This document shows, piece after piece, positions 25,296 through 34,492 of a stretch of DNA of 64,000 nucleotides. The stretch spans positions 155,544-219,543 of the forward strand of contig JACCEN010000013.1 of the NCBI GenBank assembly GCA_013416435.1, given 5' to 3'. This DNA is from Alcaligenaceae bacterium. Its GTDB lineage: Bacteria; Pseudomonadota; Gammaproteobacteria; Burkholderiales; Burkholderiaceae_B. Position 1 is the first letter of the stretch. The number at the start of each line of letters is the position of its first letter. The notes beneath the pieces were generated by a model. That model was not told the DNA's origin. It made no database searches and saw only the letters and a list, made by a program, of their open reading frames with translations. A program made the translations under genes and the position numbers.

Positions 25296-27622
25296 ATCAC
25301 GTCGTCGCTGTGCGTGCACTGTGCGAGTTCGGCGCCCGGACAGGCGACCTGGACTTGCGTTTCACGCCGGGCACCACCGCTCAGGAAGGCATCGAAGGCC
25401 ACGCGCTCATCCGCACGCGCCGGGCGGCAGGCTACGAATCCGAGATCGGTCTATCCGGCGAATTCAAGACGCTACGAGTACGCGGACGCGCCGACGGCTA
25501 CGATCCCGCGGAAAACCGGCTGGAGGAGATCAAGACCTGCCGCGGCCGGGCGGAGTCGATACCGGACAACCAGAAAGCGCTGCACTGGGCGCAGGCCAAG
25601 ACCTATGCCCACCTGCTGTGCCGACAGCGCGGGCTCGACCGCATACACGTCGCGCTCGTGTATTTCGACGTCGACGAAGGACGGGAATCGATGCTGGTCG
25701 AGGACTGCGCCGCGCCGGCCCTCGAACTCGCCTTCCTGGCGCTCTGCGAGCGTTATCTCGCCTGGGCCGAACAGGAACAACGACATCGGCAATCGCGGGA
25801 TCAGGCATGCCAAGCCATGGCCTTTCCCCATGCCGGCTTTCGTGCGGGCCAGCGCACGCTCGCGGAATCCGTCTACAAAGCAAGCTGCCAGAGGCGCCAA
25901 CTGATCGCCCAGGCGCCCACCGGCATCGGCAAGACCGTGGGCACGCTGTTTCCCATGCTCAAGGCCGCCCCACGCGAGCAACTCGACAAGATACTCTTTC
26001 TGACCGCCAAGACATCCGGCCGCCGGCTCGCGCTCGACGCCCTGGCGCTCCTGGCCCCGGACGATTCCGCTTCGAACACCATCGGACCGCGTGTCCTGGA
26101 ACTGACCGCTCGCGAAAAGACCTGCGAATACCCTGACTTGCAGTGCCATGGCGAATCCTGCCCCCTGGCTCGCGGTTTCTACGACAAGCTGCCCCATGCC
26201 CGCCACGACGCCGTGAACGCCTCCGGAATCCTGGACCAGCGCAGGTTGCGCGACATCGCCTTGCGGCATGAGCTGTGTCCGTACTGGCTGGGCCAGGAAC
26301 TGGCCAAGTGGTGCGACGTCATCGTGGGCGATTACAACTATTATTTCGATACCAGCGCACTGCTGTACAGCCTGGGCCAAGAGAGGCAATGGCGTACCGC
26401 CTTGCTGGTCGACGAGGCCCACAATCTGCTGGAACGCGCGCGCAGCATGTATAGCGCGGAACTCTGCGAAGCGGACATCATTGCGGCCAGGCCGGCGGCG
26501 CCGCCGGCGATGAGAAAGCGGCTCGACGCCTTGTTGCGCGCCTGGCGCAAGGCATTCCAGGACCAGCCCCAGGCTTATTGCGCATACGAAGAGCCCCCCG
26601 CCGGCCTGCTGCCCATGCTGCAGCGCGCCGGCGTCGCCATGGCCGAGCACTTCACCCAGGCGGCGGTGGCCCCTCACCCCGACCTGCAGTCCCTGCATTT
26701 TCTGGTTCAGCACTTCCTGAAGCTCTCGGAGTCTTTCGGGCCCCATTCCATCTACGACTTGACGCTGTCGCCCGCCCAAGGCGGCCGGAACCATTCCGTG
26801 GATCGCCGCTTGTGCCTGAGGAACATGATCCCGGCTCCGCACCTGCAAGAGCGTTTTGCCGCCGGCCACGGCTGTGTGCTGTTTTCCGCAACCCTGACGC
26901 CCTGGCACTTCTATCGCGACACGCTGGGCCTGCCTGCAGACACCGCCTACGTGAACGTCGCCGCTCCTTTCCATGCCGAACAGCTGGACGTGCGCATCGC
27001 GGGCCATATCTCGACCCGCTACGCCGACCGCGAACGCTCGGCCGGCCCCATTGTGCAGTTGATGGCGCAACAGTACCGGCAGCGCCCGGGGAACTACCTG
27101 AGCTACTTCAGCAGCTTCGATTACCTGGAACGATGCGCGCAAGCCTTCATGCTCAGTCATCCGGACATCCCCGTCTGGACACAATCGCGCCGCATGAGCG
27201 AAACCGACCGTGCCGACTTCCTCGCCCGGTTCACGCCGGAGGGCACGGGAATCGGCTTTGCCGTACTGGGCGGCGCCTTGTCGGAGGGCATAGACTTGCC
27301 GGGCACTCGGCTCATCGGCGCCTTCGTGTCCACGCTGGGACTGCCGCAAGTGAATCCCGTGAACGAACAGCGCATGCGGTGCATGGAGCAGGTCTTCGGC
27401 AAGCGAGTCGCCTACGACTACGCCTATTTATATCCCGGCCTGCAGAAAGTCGTGCAGGCCGCGGGACGGGTGATCCGCTCTCCGACGGACCAGGGCGTCC
27501 TCCATCTCATCGACGACCGCTATCTGCAAACCCGCATACGCAGTCTGCTGCCCGACTGGTGGCAGGTGGATTATGATGGCGCTACAAAAAACCAGACCCA
27601 CGAACGAGGCGACACAGTCTGA
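25292..27622 (+). CDS. XPD/DinG-like helicase with N-terminal PD-(D/E)xK nuclease
   Basis: A 776-residue protein. The N-terminal part has a RecB/Cas4-type nuclease core: Asp68 in GRADGY, Glu79-Ile-Lys81 and Gln101-xxx-Tyr105. The helicase part has Walker A APTGIGKT at 208-215, DEAH at 374-377, a VLFSATLTP motif, and QAAGRVIRS as motif VI. Cys278, Cys285, Cys290 and Cys329 are the likely 4Fe-4S ligands of the XPD family. GTG at 25292 overlaps the nuclease stop. It likely unwinds and trims damaged DNA with the FAN1-like partner under SOS control. Confidence 0.9.
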   Translation: MNHVVAVRALCEFGARTGDLDLRFTPGTTAQEGIEGHALIRTRRAAGYESEIGLSGEFKTLRVRGRADGYDPAENRLEEIKTCRGRAESIPDNQKALHWAQAKTYAHLLCRQRGLDRIHVALVYFDVDEGRESMLVEDCAAPALELAFLALCERYLAWAEQEQRHRQSRDQACQAMAFPHAGFRAGQRTLAESVYKASCQRRQLIAQAPTGIGKTVGTLFPMLKAAPREQLDKILFLTAKTSGRRLALDALALLAPDDSASNTIGPRVLELTAREKTCEYPDLQCHGESCPLARGFYDKLPHARHDAVNASGILDQRRLRDIALRHELCPYWLGQELAKWCDVIVGDYNYYFDTSALLYSLGQERQWRTALLVDEAHNLLERARSMYSAELCEADIIAARPAAPPAMRKRLDALLRAWRKAFQDQPQAYCAYEEPPAGLLPMLQRAGVAMAEHFTQAAVAPHPDLQSLHFLVQHFLKLSESFGPHSIYDLTLSPAQGGRNHSVDRRLCLRNMIPAPHLQERFAAGHGCVLFSATLTPWHFYRDTLGLPADTAYVNVAAPFHAEQLDVRIAGHISTRYADRERSAGPIVQLMAQQYRQRPGNYLSYFSSFDYLERCAQAFMLSHPDIPVWTQSRRMSETDRADFLARFTPEGTGIGFAVLGGALSEGIDLPGTRLIGAFVSTLGLPQVNPVNEQRMRCMEQVFGKRVAYDYAYLYPGLQKVVQAAGRVIRSPTDQGVLHLIDDRYLQTRIRSLLPDWWQVDYDGATKNQTHERGDTV

Positions 27623-28788
27623 TGAATCCGGCGATCATACCCTGGGCCCTTTCGGGCGGCGCGGCCGTGGCGGTGGGGTTCGCGCGCTTCGGCTACGCGC
27701 TGATCCTGCCGGCCATGAAGACCGATCTGGATCTCAATTACGCGCAAGCGGGCTGGCTCAATACCGCCAACGCGCTGGGCTACCTGCTGGGGTCGCTGCT
27801 CACCATTTATCTGGTTGGCCGCCTGGGCAACAAGCGGCTGTTTCTGGGCGGTCTGGCGGTCACCACGCTTTCGCTGCTGGCCAGCGGCCTGACCCGCGAC
27901 TTCGAACTCCTGACCGCCTTTCGCTTTCTGTCGGGATTCGGCGCGGCGGGAGCCTTCATCTGCGGCGGCGTGCTGTCCGGCGTGGTCGGCACGCGGGCCA
28001 TCGTGATTTTCTTCAGCGGCGGCGGCATCGGCATGCTGTTCACCGGAGCGCTCCTCCCCTGGCTGTTCGACTTCGCCGGACCCGCGGCCTGGACCTGGGC
28101 CTGGATCGCGTGCGGCGCAGTCTGCATTCCCCTGTCAGTGGCCGCGATCGCCGCCATGCGGGACATCGTCGAACCGTCGGTGTCGGGCGGTTCGGCAAAA
28201 TGGCCGCTGCGGCCCTGCGTTCCAGAGCTCGCCGGATATTTTCTGTTCGGCCTGGGCTATATCGCCTATATGACTTTCATCGTCGCCTGGTTGCGCCAGA
28301 GCGCGATCCAGACGCTGCCGCTCGCGGCCACGACCTCCATCATGTGGAGCATCCTGGGCATCATGACTTTGCTGGCGCCGATCCTGTGGAAACGGCTGTT
28401 CAATGGCAGGGCGGACGGGCTGCCCATGGCGGCCTCGATGCTGGTGCTGGCAGCCGGCGCCGCCCTGCCGCTGGGGATGCCCAATATCGCAGGAATCTGG
28501 TTGTCGGCGGCGCTTGTCGGATCCAGCGTGTTCATGGTGCCCTCGGCCGCCACGGGCTTCGTCAAGACCAATCTTCCCAAACCCGCCTGGGGCGGCGCAC
28601 TGGCCGTCGTCACCAGCCTCTTCGCCATCGGACAAACCATAGGCCCGGTCGCCGCCGGCTGGATCAGCGACCGATTCGGCTCGCTTTCAACCGGCCTGGC
28701 CGTTTCCGCAGCCATCCTCGTCCTGGGCGCTCTCATTGCGCTGATGCAGAAACCGCTTGAAGGGGTCAGACCCCACCAGGGGGTCTGA
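27622..28788 (+). CDS. YbfB/YjiJ family MFS transporter
   Basis: A 388-residue protein with about 12 hydrophobic segments. The start GGAAVAVGFARFGYALILPAM and WLNTANALGYLLGSLL are typical of the YbfB/YjiJ group. The ATG overlaps the helicase stop by one base (TGATG). It is in the same operon, but a link to DNA repair is not evident. The last residues (EGVRPHQGV) and the stop codon come from a REP palindrome. Confidence 0.85.
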   Translation: MNPAIIPWALSGGAAVAVGFARFGYALILPAMKTDLDLNYAQAGWLNTANALGYLLGSLLTIYLVGRLGNKRLFLGGLAVTTLSLLASGLTRDFELLTAFRFLSGFGAAGAFICGGVLSGVVGTRAIVIFFSGGGIGMLFTGALLPWLFDFAGPAAWTWAWIACGAVCIPLSVAAIAAMRDIVEPSVSGGSAKWPLRPCVPELAGYFLFGLGYIAYMTFIVAWLRQSAIQTLPLAATTSIMWSILGIMTLLAPILWKRLFNGRADGLPMAASMLVLAAGAALPLGMPNIAGIWLSAALVGSSVFMVPSAATGFVKTNLPKPAWGGALAVVTSLFAIGQTIGPVAAGWISDRFGSLSTGLAVSAAILVLGALIALMQKPLEGVRPHQGV

Positions 28789-28792
28789 CCCC
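28762..28792. repeat. REP-like palindrome overlapping a gene end
   Basis: A copy with an ACCAG centre. It encodes the C-terminal residues and the stop codon of the MFS gene and lies nine bases from the stop of the convergent monooxygenase gene. Confidence 0.9.
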
Positions 28793-28800
28793 GAGACCCC

Positions 28801-30006
28801 TCACGCCGGAACGAGATCATGCATAGGACGCACCGTCGGCGGCGCGACGGCGGCCAGGACGGGGCGGATGCCCGTCAGCATGTACTCGATGAGCTCGCGC
28901 ACCGGGCGGATGGCGTTGCCGAAAGGCAATTTTTCGGAGCCGCGGAAAAAGAGTCCGCGCTTGATGTCGCCGGCCAGGGCAAATGCCAGGCGGGTATCGA
29001 TGCAGAACTGGCCATGCTTGGCGATGCCGTCGCGCAGTCCGCAAGAAACCAGGCAATCGAAACCCACGGTGCACGGGCGCTGCTTGGCGGCGCGCTGGAG
29101 TTTTTCTTCCTTTTCGAGATAGGCTTCCAGCCATGGCGTGCGCACGGCGCGTGCAGGCAGGCCGGCGACGCTCATGAAAGTCACGATGTCTTCGGGCCTG
29201 GCCTCGACCAGCACTTTCTTGAAGTTGGGATGGGCATCGCCTTCCTCCGTCACCGCGAAAGGCGAGCCCAGCTGCACGGCATTGGCGCCCATGCCAAGCA
29301 GTTGTTTTACCTGCTCGTGGCTATGTATGCCGCCACCCGTAATCAGCGGAATGCTTTCCTTTTCCAGGTCAAGATCCTTGAACAGCTGGCGTGTGCCTTC
29401 CAGCACATTGGAAAAGGCGAAATTCGGATTATCCACCGCATCGGCCGTGGGGGCGCCCAGATGGCCTGCCGCGTATTTCGGATTTTCGATCACGATGGCA
29501 TCAGGCAGGCGGTTCTTGCGCATCCACTTCTTCAGTATCAGGCTGATGCCGCGAACATCGGACAGAATGGGCACAATGGCAACCTTGGGGAAATCGGCGG
29601 TGAGCTCTGGCAGGTCAAGCGGCAGCCCCGCGCCAACGACGACCGCGTCCGCCCCGCTTTCGCACGACTGGCGCACATAAGACGCGTATTCGGAAACCGC
29701 GCGCATCACATTGACGGCGACAAATCCTTTCCCTTCCGCCATTTCCTTCGCGGCCTTCACTTCCCGATCGAGCGCGATGAGATTGGTCTTGTCGATAAGC
29801 GCCCGGTCGCGCGAACGGCCGGTCTCCACCATGAGGTCGGGATGGTGGCGACGCAGGTCGACGCTCGAAATAGTGCCCATGGCGCCAAGCGAGGCCACCG
29901 TGCCGGCCAAGCGATGGGCGGACACGCCGACGCCCATTCCTCCTTGTACAATGGGCAACAGAGATTTTCCCTTGAGCTTGAGTCTTTCTAGTACGGTGTG
30001 CAACAC
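28801..30006 (-). CDS. Nitronate monooxygenase (NMO/NPD) family protein
   Basis: A 401-residue FMN-dependent TIM-barrel protein. Family features are PIVQGGMGVGVS at the start, FVAVNVMRAVSEY, DAVVVGAGLPLDLPEL, PLITGGGIHSHEQVKQLLGMGANAVQLGSPFA and, near the end, CTVGFDCLVSCGLRDGIAKHGQFC, a Cys-rich tail found in a subset of the family. The catalytic role is probably oxidation of nitronates or a related carbon acid. No ATG is present; GTG at 30006 with AAGGA eight bases upstream is chosen. Confidence 0.85.
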   Translation of the reverse strand: MLHTVLERLKLKGKSLLPIVQGGMGVGVSAHRLAGTVASLGAMGTISSVDLRRHHPDLMVETGRSRDRALIDKTNLIALDREVKAAKEMAEGKGFVAVNVMRAVSEYASYVRQSCESGADAVVVGAGLPLDLPELTADFPKVAIVPILSDVRGISLILKKWMRKNRLPDAIVIENPKYAAGHLGAPTADAVDNPNFAFSNVLEGTRQLFKDLDLEKESIPLITGGGIHSHEQVKQLLGMGANAVQLGSPFAVTEEGDAHPNFKKVLVEARPEDIVTFMSVAGLPARAVRTPWLEAYLEKEEKLQRAAKQRPCTVGFDCLVSCGLRDGIAKHGQFCIDTRLAFALAGDIKRGLFFRGSEKLPFGNAIRPVRELIEYMLTGIRPVLAAVAPPTVRPMHDLVPA

Positions 30007-30324
30007 AATCGATGTCCTTGGTAATGATTGACGGCTTGACGCCTAGCGGACACTATGCAGCCATAATGCATGCGATTCCTTAATAAATGTCAAGGTTCAT
30101 GCGCTTTGGTGGAAGGGGGTCAGACCCCGAACGGGGTCTGACCCCAAACAACAACAATGGCGAGGCGGCGGGGGTCAGACCCCGAACGGGGTCTGACCCC
30201 AAAACTCCACCTGCCATGGGGTTATTCGCACCAGGCTCGGCAACGGCATATATGTTCACGTCAGCGGACCGGCACGCCCCATCCACGGCCGCTACTGACC
30301 AACCCTCGGAATCGGCAAGAATCT
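30007..30324. other. Divergent intergenic region with two REP copies
   Basis: The region between the divergent monooxygenase and membrane-protein genes. Apart from REP copies at 30116-30145 and 30171-30200 I see no gene and no clear operator; no FNR-type box is present. Confidence 0.6.
30116..30200. repeat. REP-like palindromes (two copies)
   Basis: Copies at 30116-30145 and 30171-30200, both with a GAAC centre. The unusual shared centre suggests local duplication. Confidence 0.9.
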
Positions 30325-31674
30325 ATGCAGCGCGCATTATCCTTCAACAGCTCACCCCGCTTGGGCGTCCCCTTGCGCTTTCTCATCAACACCCCTCTGT
30401 TCGTTTTACTGGCGGCCCTGCTCCTGCTGTGGGCCGGTCCCAGCGCGCTGGGCTCACGATGGACCGGCCATGCGCTCGCCCTGACCCATTTGTTCACGCT
30501 GGGGGTTCTGGCCAGCGCGATGATCGGCGCCATGATGCAGATCCTGCCGGTGGCGACCGGCATCAACATGCTGGCGCCGCGCGCCACCTCCATCGCAACG
30601 CACCTTTTATTGACAGTCGGCACACTTGGCCTGGCCGCGGGTTTCCTGACGGTCAACCCCGCCCTCTTTCAGCTCGCGATCCTGCTTCTGGGCGGCGCCT
30701 TCGCCTGGTTATTGATATCAGGGTTCTGTGGACTGTGGCGCGACCGCCGCCAGGCGACCAAGGGCTCGACCGAGATACTGGTGGCGACCCGCCTTGCCCT
30801 GGCCGCCTTGCTGGTCACCGTCGTCATGGGCCTGCTGCTGGCGGCCAGCTTCGTCTGGCCCCTGCCCGTCTCGCGCCTGTTCACCGACCTGCATAGCGCC
30901 TGGGGCCTGCTCGGGTGGGTCGGGCTACTGGTCATGGGCATGTCTTATCAGGTGATTCCCATGTTCCAGGTGACGGAACTGTACCCCAAGGTACTCACAC
31001 GCTGGCTTGCAATCGTCGTGTTCGTCTTGCTGCTTGCCTTCGGCGCCAACCTGCTGCGCGATCCGCTTGGCGGCGTCGAGATCGGCTACACGCTGGCCAT
31101 TCTGCTGTTGCTTGCCTACGGCGCCTATGCCTACGCCACCTTCCGTTTGCTGTGGAACCGGAAACGTCCGCAGGCCGATACGACCACCCGATTCTGGCAT
31201 ACCGCGGTCTTCTGCCTGGCCGCGTGCATCCCGGTATGGCTGGCGCAAATCATCATGGACGCCGACCGCGCCGTGACGCTGGGCGTGCTCTTCATCGTGG
31301 GCTTTGCCTGGAGCGCCGTCAACGGCATGCTGTACAAGATCCTGCCTTTCCTGCTTTGGTACAACGCTCAGCGGGATCTGGATGTGGCCCTGCGCGAAGT
31401 GCCCAAGGTCAAGCAGATTCTGCCCGACGATATGGCGGCACGCCAGTATTGGGTCCACTTGGCGGCGGTCGCAATGCTCGTGGCCGCGAGCCTGTGGCCC
31501 GCCGATTTCACGCGGCCCGCCGCCCTGCTGCTGGCCGTGTCGGCGCTGTGGCTGGCGGCGAACATGGCGCGCGCGCTGCTTTTCTACCGGCGCGCGCTCA
31601 AGAATATTGCCTGCGCCTTGGCGGTTCATCACGGCCAAGGGGTCGGACCCCATGCGGGGTCCGACCCCAGCTAA
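30325..31674 (+). CDS. Polytopic membrane protein, NnrS/haem-copper-oxidase-like
   Basis: A 449-residue protein with 12 likely transmembrane helices. Histidines in GHALALTHLFTLG near residue 50, LHSAWGLLGWVG near 192 and VMGMSYQVIPMFQ near 210 recall haem- or metal-binding helices of NnrS and CcoN-like proteins, but this is not a clear match. It lies in a cluster with an Fnr-like regulator and hemN, which suggests a link to low oxygen or NO. The ATG at 30325 is preferred. The last eleven residues (GVGPHAGSDPS) are encoded by a REP element and are probably added. Confidence 0.7.
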   Translation: MQRALSFNSSPRLGVPLRFLINTPLFVLLAALLLLWAGPSALGSRWTGHALALTHLFTLGVLASAMIGAMMQILPVATGINMLAPRATSIATHLLLTVGTLGLAAGFLTVNPALFQLAILLLGGAFAWLLISGFCGLWRDRRQATKGSTEILVATRLALAALLVTVVMGLLLAASFVWPLPVSRLFTDLHSAWGLLGWVGLLVMGMSYQVIPMFQVTELYPKVLTRWLAIVVFVLLLAFGANLLRDPLGGVEIGYTLAILLLLAYGAYAYATFRLLWNRKRPQADTTTRFWHTAVFCLAACIPVWLAQIIMDADRAVTLGVLFIVGFAWSAVNGMLYKILPFLLWYNAQRDLDVALREVPKVKQILPDDMAARQYWVHLAAVAMLVAASLWPADFTRPAALLLAVSALWLAANMARALLFYRRALKNIACALAVHHGQGVGPHAGSDPS

Positions 31675-31770
31675 TTCGGAACGATGGGGTCAGACCCCGT
31701 ACGGGGTCTGACCCCGGCCCTGATCTCGGTTGACTGCAAGGGGGTCAGACCCCGCATGGGGTCTGACCCC
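31639..31770. repeat. REP-like palindromes (three copies)
   Basis: Copies at 31639-31668 (GGGGTCGGACCCC/GGGGTCCGACCCC, compensated), 31686-31715 and 31741-31770, between convergent genes. The first is inside the reading frame of the membrane protein. Confidence 0.9.
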
Positions 31771-31782
31771 GACTGACGTCGG

Positions 31783-32463
31783 CTAATCCTGATAGGCTCT
31801 CAGCCTGGCGGCGTTCATGATGGTGATTTCGCGGCCATTGACCTCGATGAGCCCGTGCGCGGCCAAATCGTGCAGGATGCGGGAAAAATGCTCGGGCGTC
31901 AGGTTCAGGCGCGAAGCAATGACGGTCTTGCTGGTCGATAGCCTGAACCGGTGCCCATCTTCGCATTGCTGGTCCTTCAGCAGGTAGCCGATGACACGCT
32001 GGGTGCCCGAACGCAAGGAATAGGCCTCGACATCTCCCATGAGTGAGTGCAGGCGCTGGCTCAGGCTGGCCAGCATTTTGCGGGCAAAGCCGGGCTGCCG
32101 TTCGATGCCGCTGAACACCACTTCCTTGCCGACATGCAGCAACATGGTGTCGGCGAGCGCCTGAGCGGAAACGATGTAGTCCTTTTCCATGAACATCAAG
32201 GCTTCGCCAAAGCTGTCGCCGGGACCGATGATGCGCACCACTTTTTCATCGCCGCCGGGCGATACGAACATGAGCTTGATCTGCCCGTAGACGACGGCAT
32301 GCAGGCCAAGGCAGGGCTCGCCCCGGCGGAACAGCATGTCGCCGCGCGCGATCTGGACCTCGGCCGTGCCGGAAGCCAGGGTGTCGAGCTCCGGCCCGGA
32401 CAGCCCCGAGAACAAAGGCAATCTTGCCAAAAAATCCTGAGTCCGTGCCTTGCCTGTCGTCAT
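31783..32463 (-). CDS. Crp/Fnr family transcription regulator
   Basis: A 226-residue protein with an N-terminal cyclic-nucleotide-binding-like domain (about 15-130; RGDMLFRRGEPCLGLHAVVYGQIKL, GPGDSFGEALMFMEK) and a C-terminal winged helix (STSKTVIASRLNLTPEHFSRILHDL). The N-terminal cysteines of oxygen-sensing FNR are absent, so it more resembles Dnr/NnrR-type or other effector-sensing members. It is divergent from the DUF454 gene, 40 bases away. It may act on the FNR-type box at 34493, but that is untested. Confidence 0.85.
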   Translation of the reverse strand: MTTGKARTQDFLARLPLFSGLSGPELDTLASGTAEVQIARGDMLFRRGEPCLGLHAVVYGQIKLMFVSPGGDEKVVRIIGPGDSFGEALMFMEKDYIVSAQALADTMLLHVGKEVVFSGIERQPGFARKMLASLSQRLHSLMGDVEAYSLRSGTQRVIGYLLKDQQCEDGHRFRLSTSKTVIASRLNLTPEHFSRILHDLAAHGLIEVNGREITIMNAARLRAYQD

Positions 32464-32503
32464 ATTGCTAGAATCCTGTAACGGTATCGTTGCCACTGCC
32501 ATC

Positions 32504-32884
32504 GTGATCAAAATCCTGTTCAACGTCGCCGGAACGCTGGCCTTGATCCTGGGCATCCTGGGGATCTTCCTGCCACTGCTGCCCACGACGCCCTTCCTGC
32601 TGCTTGCCTCGGCCTGCTACCTGCGCGGGTCCGAACGCCTGCACCGCTGGCTCCTGGGGAACCGCGTGCTGGGACAATACCTTTCAAATATCCAGACAGG
32701 CCGGGGTATCCCCATGCGCGCCAAGGTCTTTACCCTGATCTTCATGTGGGCTTCGCTGGCGTTCTCCGCCTGGTACGTTCCCTTGCCGTGGGTACGCCCG
32801 CTGCTGCTGATCCCGGGCATAGGCGTCAGCTATTACCTGCTCAGGATGAAGACCCTGCCTCGGGCTCCGAAAAAACCTAAATAA
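32504..32884 (+). CDS. DUF454 (YbaN-like) inner-membrane protein
   Basis: A 126-residue protein with three or four hydrophobic helices. LGILGIFLPLLPTTPFLLLASACYLRGSERLHRWL is the DUF454 signature, found in YbaN. Its role is unknown. The GTG at 32504 is the likeliest start, giving MIKILFNVAG; the longer frame overlaps the regulator gene. It converges with hemN and their 3' ends overlap by eight bases. Confidence 0.75.
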   Translation: MIKILFNVAGTLALILGILGIFLPLLPTTPFLLLASACYLRGSERLHRWLLGNRVLGQYLSNIQTGRGIPMRAKVFTLIFMWASLAFSAWYVPLPWVRPLLLIPGIGVSYYLLRMKTLPRAPKKPK

Positions 32885-34298
32885 GCTTGGAATACGTCGA
32901 CACCGTCGGCTGCCCCAGGTATTTGTCGAAGACCATGCCGATGGCGCGCACGAACAGCCGGCCCTTCGCCGTGATGGTGATGCCCTGATCGTCCATCTTC
33001 ATCAGGCCCGCCTCCTGGAACGGCGCCAGCTTTTCCAGCTCGGCCTGGAAGTACGATTTGAAGTCGATGCCGTGCCGGCCGTTGAGATCGGAGAAATCCA
33101 GCGGCATGCTGCACATCAGCGTCATGATGACTTCGCGCCGCAGCAGATCATCGGCAGACAGGTCGTAGCCGCGCTCGATGGGCAGCTTGCCCTCGTCGAG
33201 GTACTGATAATAGGCGTTGACGCTGCGCACGGACTGACTGTAGGAACTGCCCACCTTGCCGATGGCCGACACGCCGAATCCGATCATGTCGCACTCGGCC
33301 CGGGTCGTGTAGCCCTGGAAATTGCGATGCAGGCTTTTTTCGAGCCGAGCCTTGTTCAGCTCGTCGTCCGGCTTGGCAAAGTGATCCAGGCCTATATACA
33401 CATAGCCGGCGTCCAGCAGGCGTTGCGTCGACATCAGGAAGATCTGGAGGCGCTCCTCGGCGGAGGGCAGGTCTTCGGCCTTGATGAGCCGCTGGGCCTT
33501 GAACCGGCTGGGCAAATGCGCATAGTTGTACAGCGCGATGCGATCGGGCGAGATCCGGATCGTGTGATCGAGCGTGCGCCCGAAACTGGCCGGCGTCTGC
33601 TTGGGCAGGCCATAGATCAGATCCGCATTGACGGATTCGAATCCCGCTTTGCGGCTGGCTTCCACGGCCCGTTCCACCATGACCAGCGGCTGGATGCGGT
33701 TCACGGCCGCCTGGACGTCCGGATCGAAATCCTGGATGCCGAAGCTCGTGCGGTTGAAGCCCAGGCCGGCCAGCATGGAAAGCGTCGAATCGTTGACCGT
33801 GCGCGGGTCGATCTCGACCCCCAGCTCGGCATCGTCGGTAAACTCGAAATGGCGCCGTATGGAATCCATGAGCGACGTGAGTTCGTCGGCGCTGAGGAAG
33901 GTCGGCGTGCCGCCGCCCAAGTGCAACTGCACGGTCTTGCGCTCATCGCCCAGGCGGACGCCCACCATTTCCATTTCCTTGTCGAGGTACTGCAGATACT
34001 GGGCGGCCCTGCCGTGGTCCTGCGTGATGACCTTGTTGCAGGCACAGAAATAACAGAGCTGTTCGCAAAACGGCAAATGGACATACACCGACAGCGGAGG
34101 CTTGGCCGCATCGCGCGCCCGCGCGTCGAGGTAGGCGAGGTAGTCCTGCTCGGCAAAGCCCGACCGGAACCGGTCTGCGGTAGGGTACGAGGTATAGCGC
34201 GGCCCCGATTTGTCGAAGCGGCGGATCAGCTCTTCGGAAATTTCTATTTCCGGAAAAATGGGGGCCTTCTGGCCGACCTGGGGTTCATAGGCATTCAT
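32877..34298 (-). CDS. hemN: Oxygen-independent coproporphyrinogen III oxidase
   Basis: A 473-residue radical-SAM enzyme. The CxxxCxxC motif is CEQLCYFC near residue 70, followed by a further Cys as in true HemN (CAC). Other HemN stretches are GPRYTSYPTADRF, HLGGGTPTFLS, LIYGLPKQTPASF and YIGLDHFAKPDDEL. It converts coproporphyrinogen III to protoporphyrinogen IX without oxygen, in the cytosol. True HemN rather than HemW is supported by length and the GPRYTSYP start. An FNR-type box lies 195 bases upstream, which fits anaerobic induction. Confidence 0.93.
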   Translation of the reverse strand: MNAYEPQVGQKAPIFPEIEISEELIRRFDKSGPRYTSYPTADRFRSGFAEQDYLAYLDARARDAAKPPLSVYVHLPFCEQLCYFCACNKVITQDHGRAAQYLQYLDKEMEMVGVRLGDERKTVQLHLGGGTPTFLSADELTSLMDSIRRHFEFTDDAELGVEIDPRTVNDSTLSMLAGLGFNRTSFGIQDFDPDVQAAVNRIQPLVMVERAVEASRKAGFESVNADLIYGLPKQTPASFGRTLDHTIRISPDRIALYNYAHLPSRFKAQRLIKAEDLPSAEERLQIFLMSTQRLLDAGYVYIGLDHFAKPDDELNKARLEKSLHRNFQGYTTRAECDMIGFGVSAIGKVGSSYSQSVRSVNAYYQYLDEGKLPIERGYDLSADDLLRREVIMTLMCSMPLDFSDLNGRHGIDFKSYFQAELEKLAPFQEAGLMKMDDQGITITAKGRLFVRAIGMVFDKYLGQPTVSTYSKLI

Positions 34299-34373
34299 CG
34301 CCTTTCTCCGATCGTGCCGGCCCGCCCATCCATGAAGTGTGCATGGCAAGCGCGCCGGCTTGAATATCAGCAA

Positions 34374-34457
34374 GGGGACAGACCCCAAATGTATTAGCCA
34401 GGGGACAGACCCCGAATGTACTAGCCAGGGGACCGACCCCGAATGGGGTCTGTCCCC
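34374..34457. repeat. Diverged REP-like elements
   Basis: Halves at 34374-34386 and 34401-34413 (GGGGACAGACCCC) and a 30-nt copy at 34428-34457, GGGGACCGACCCC/GGGGTCTGTCCCC. The T-to-A change on one arm is matched on the other, so pairing is kept in a diverged form. Confidence 0.8.
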
Positions 34458-34492
34458 ATCCGGTATTGTGCAAGAATGCCGGAAAATCCGTC

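Noticed and set aside
25472..27349. A 625-residue minus-strand ORF opposite the helicase gene
   Set aside because: It is an antisense shadow of the nuclease-helicase, whose motifs are complete on the plus strand.
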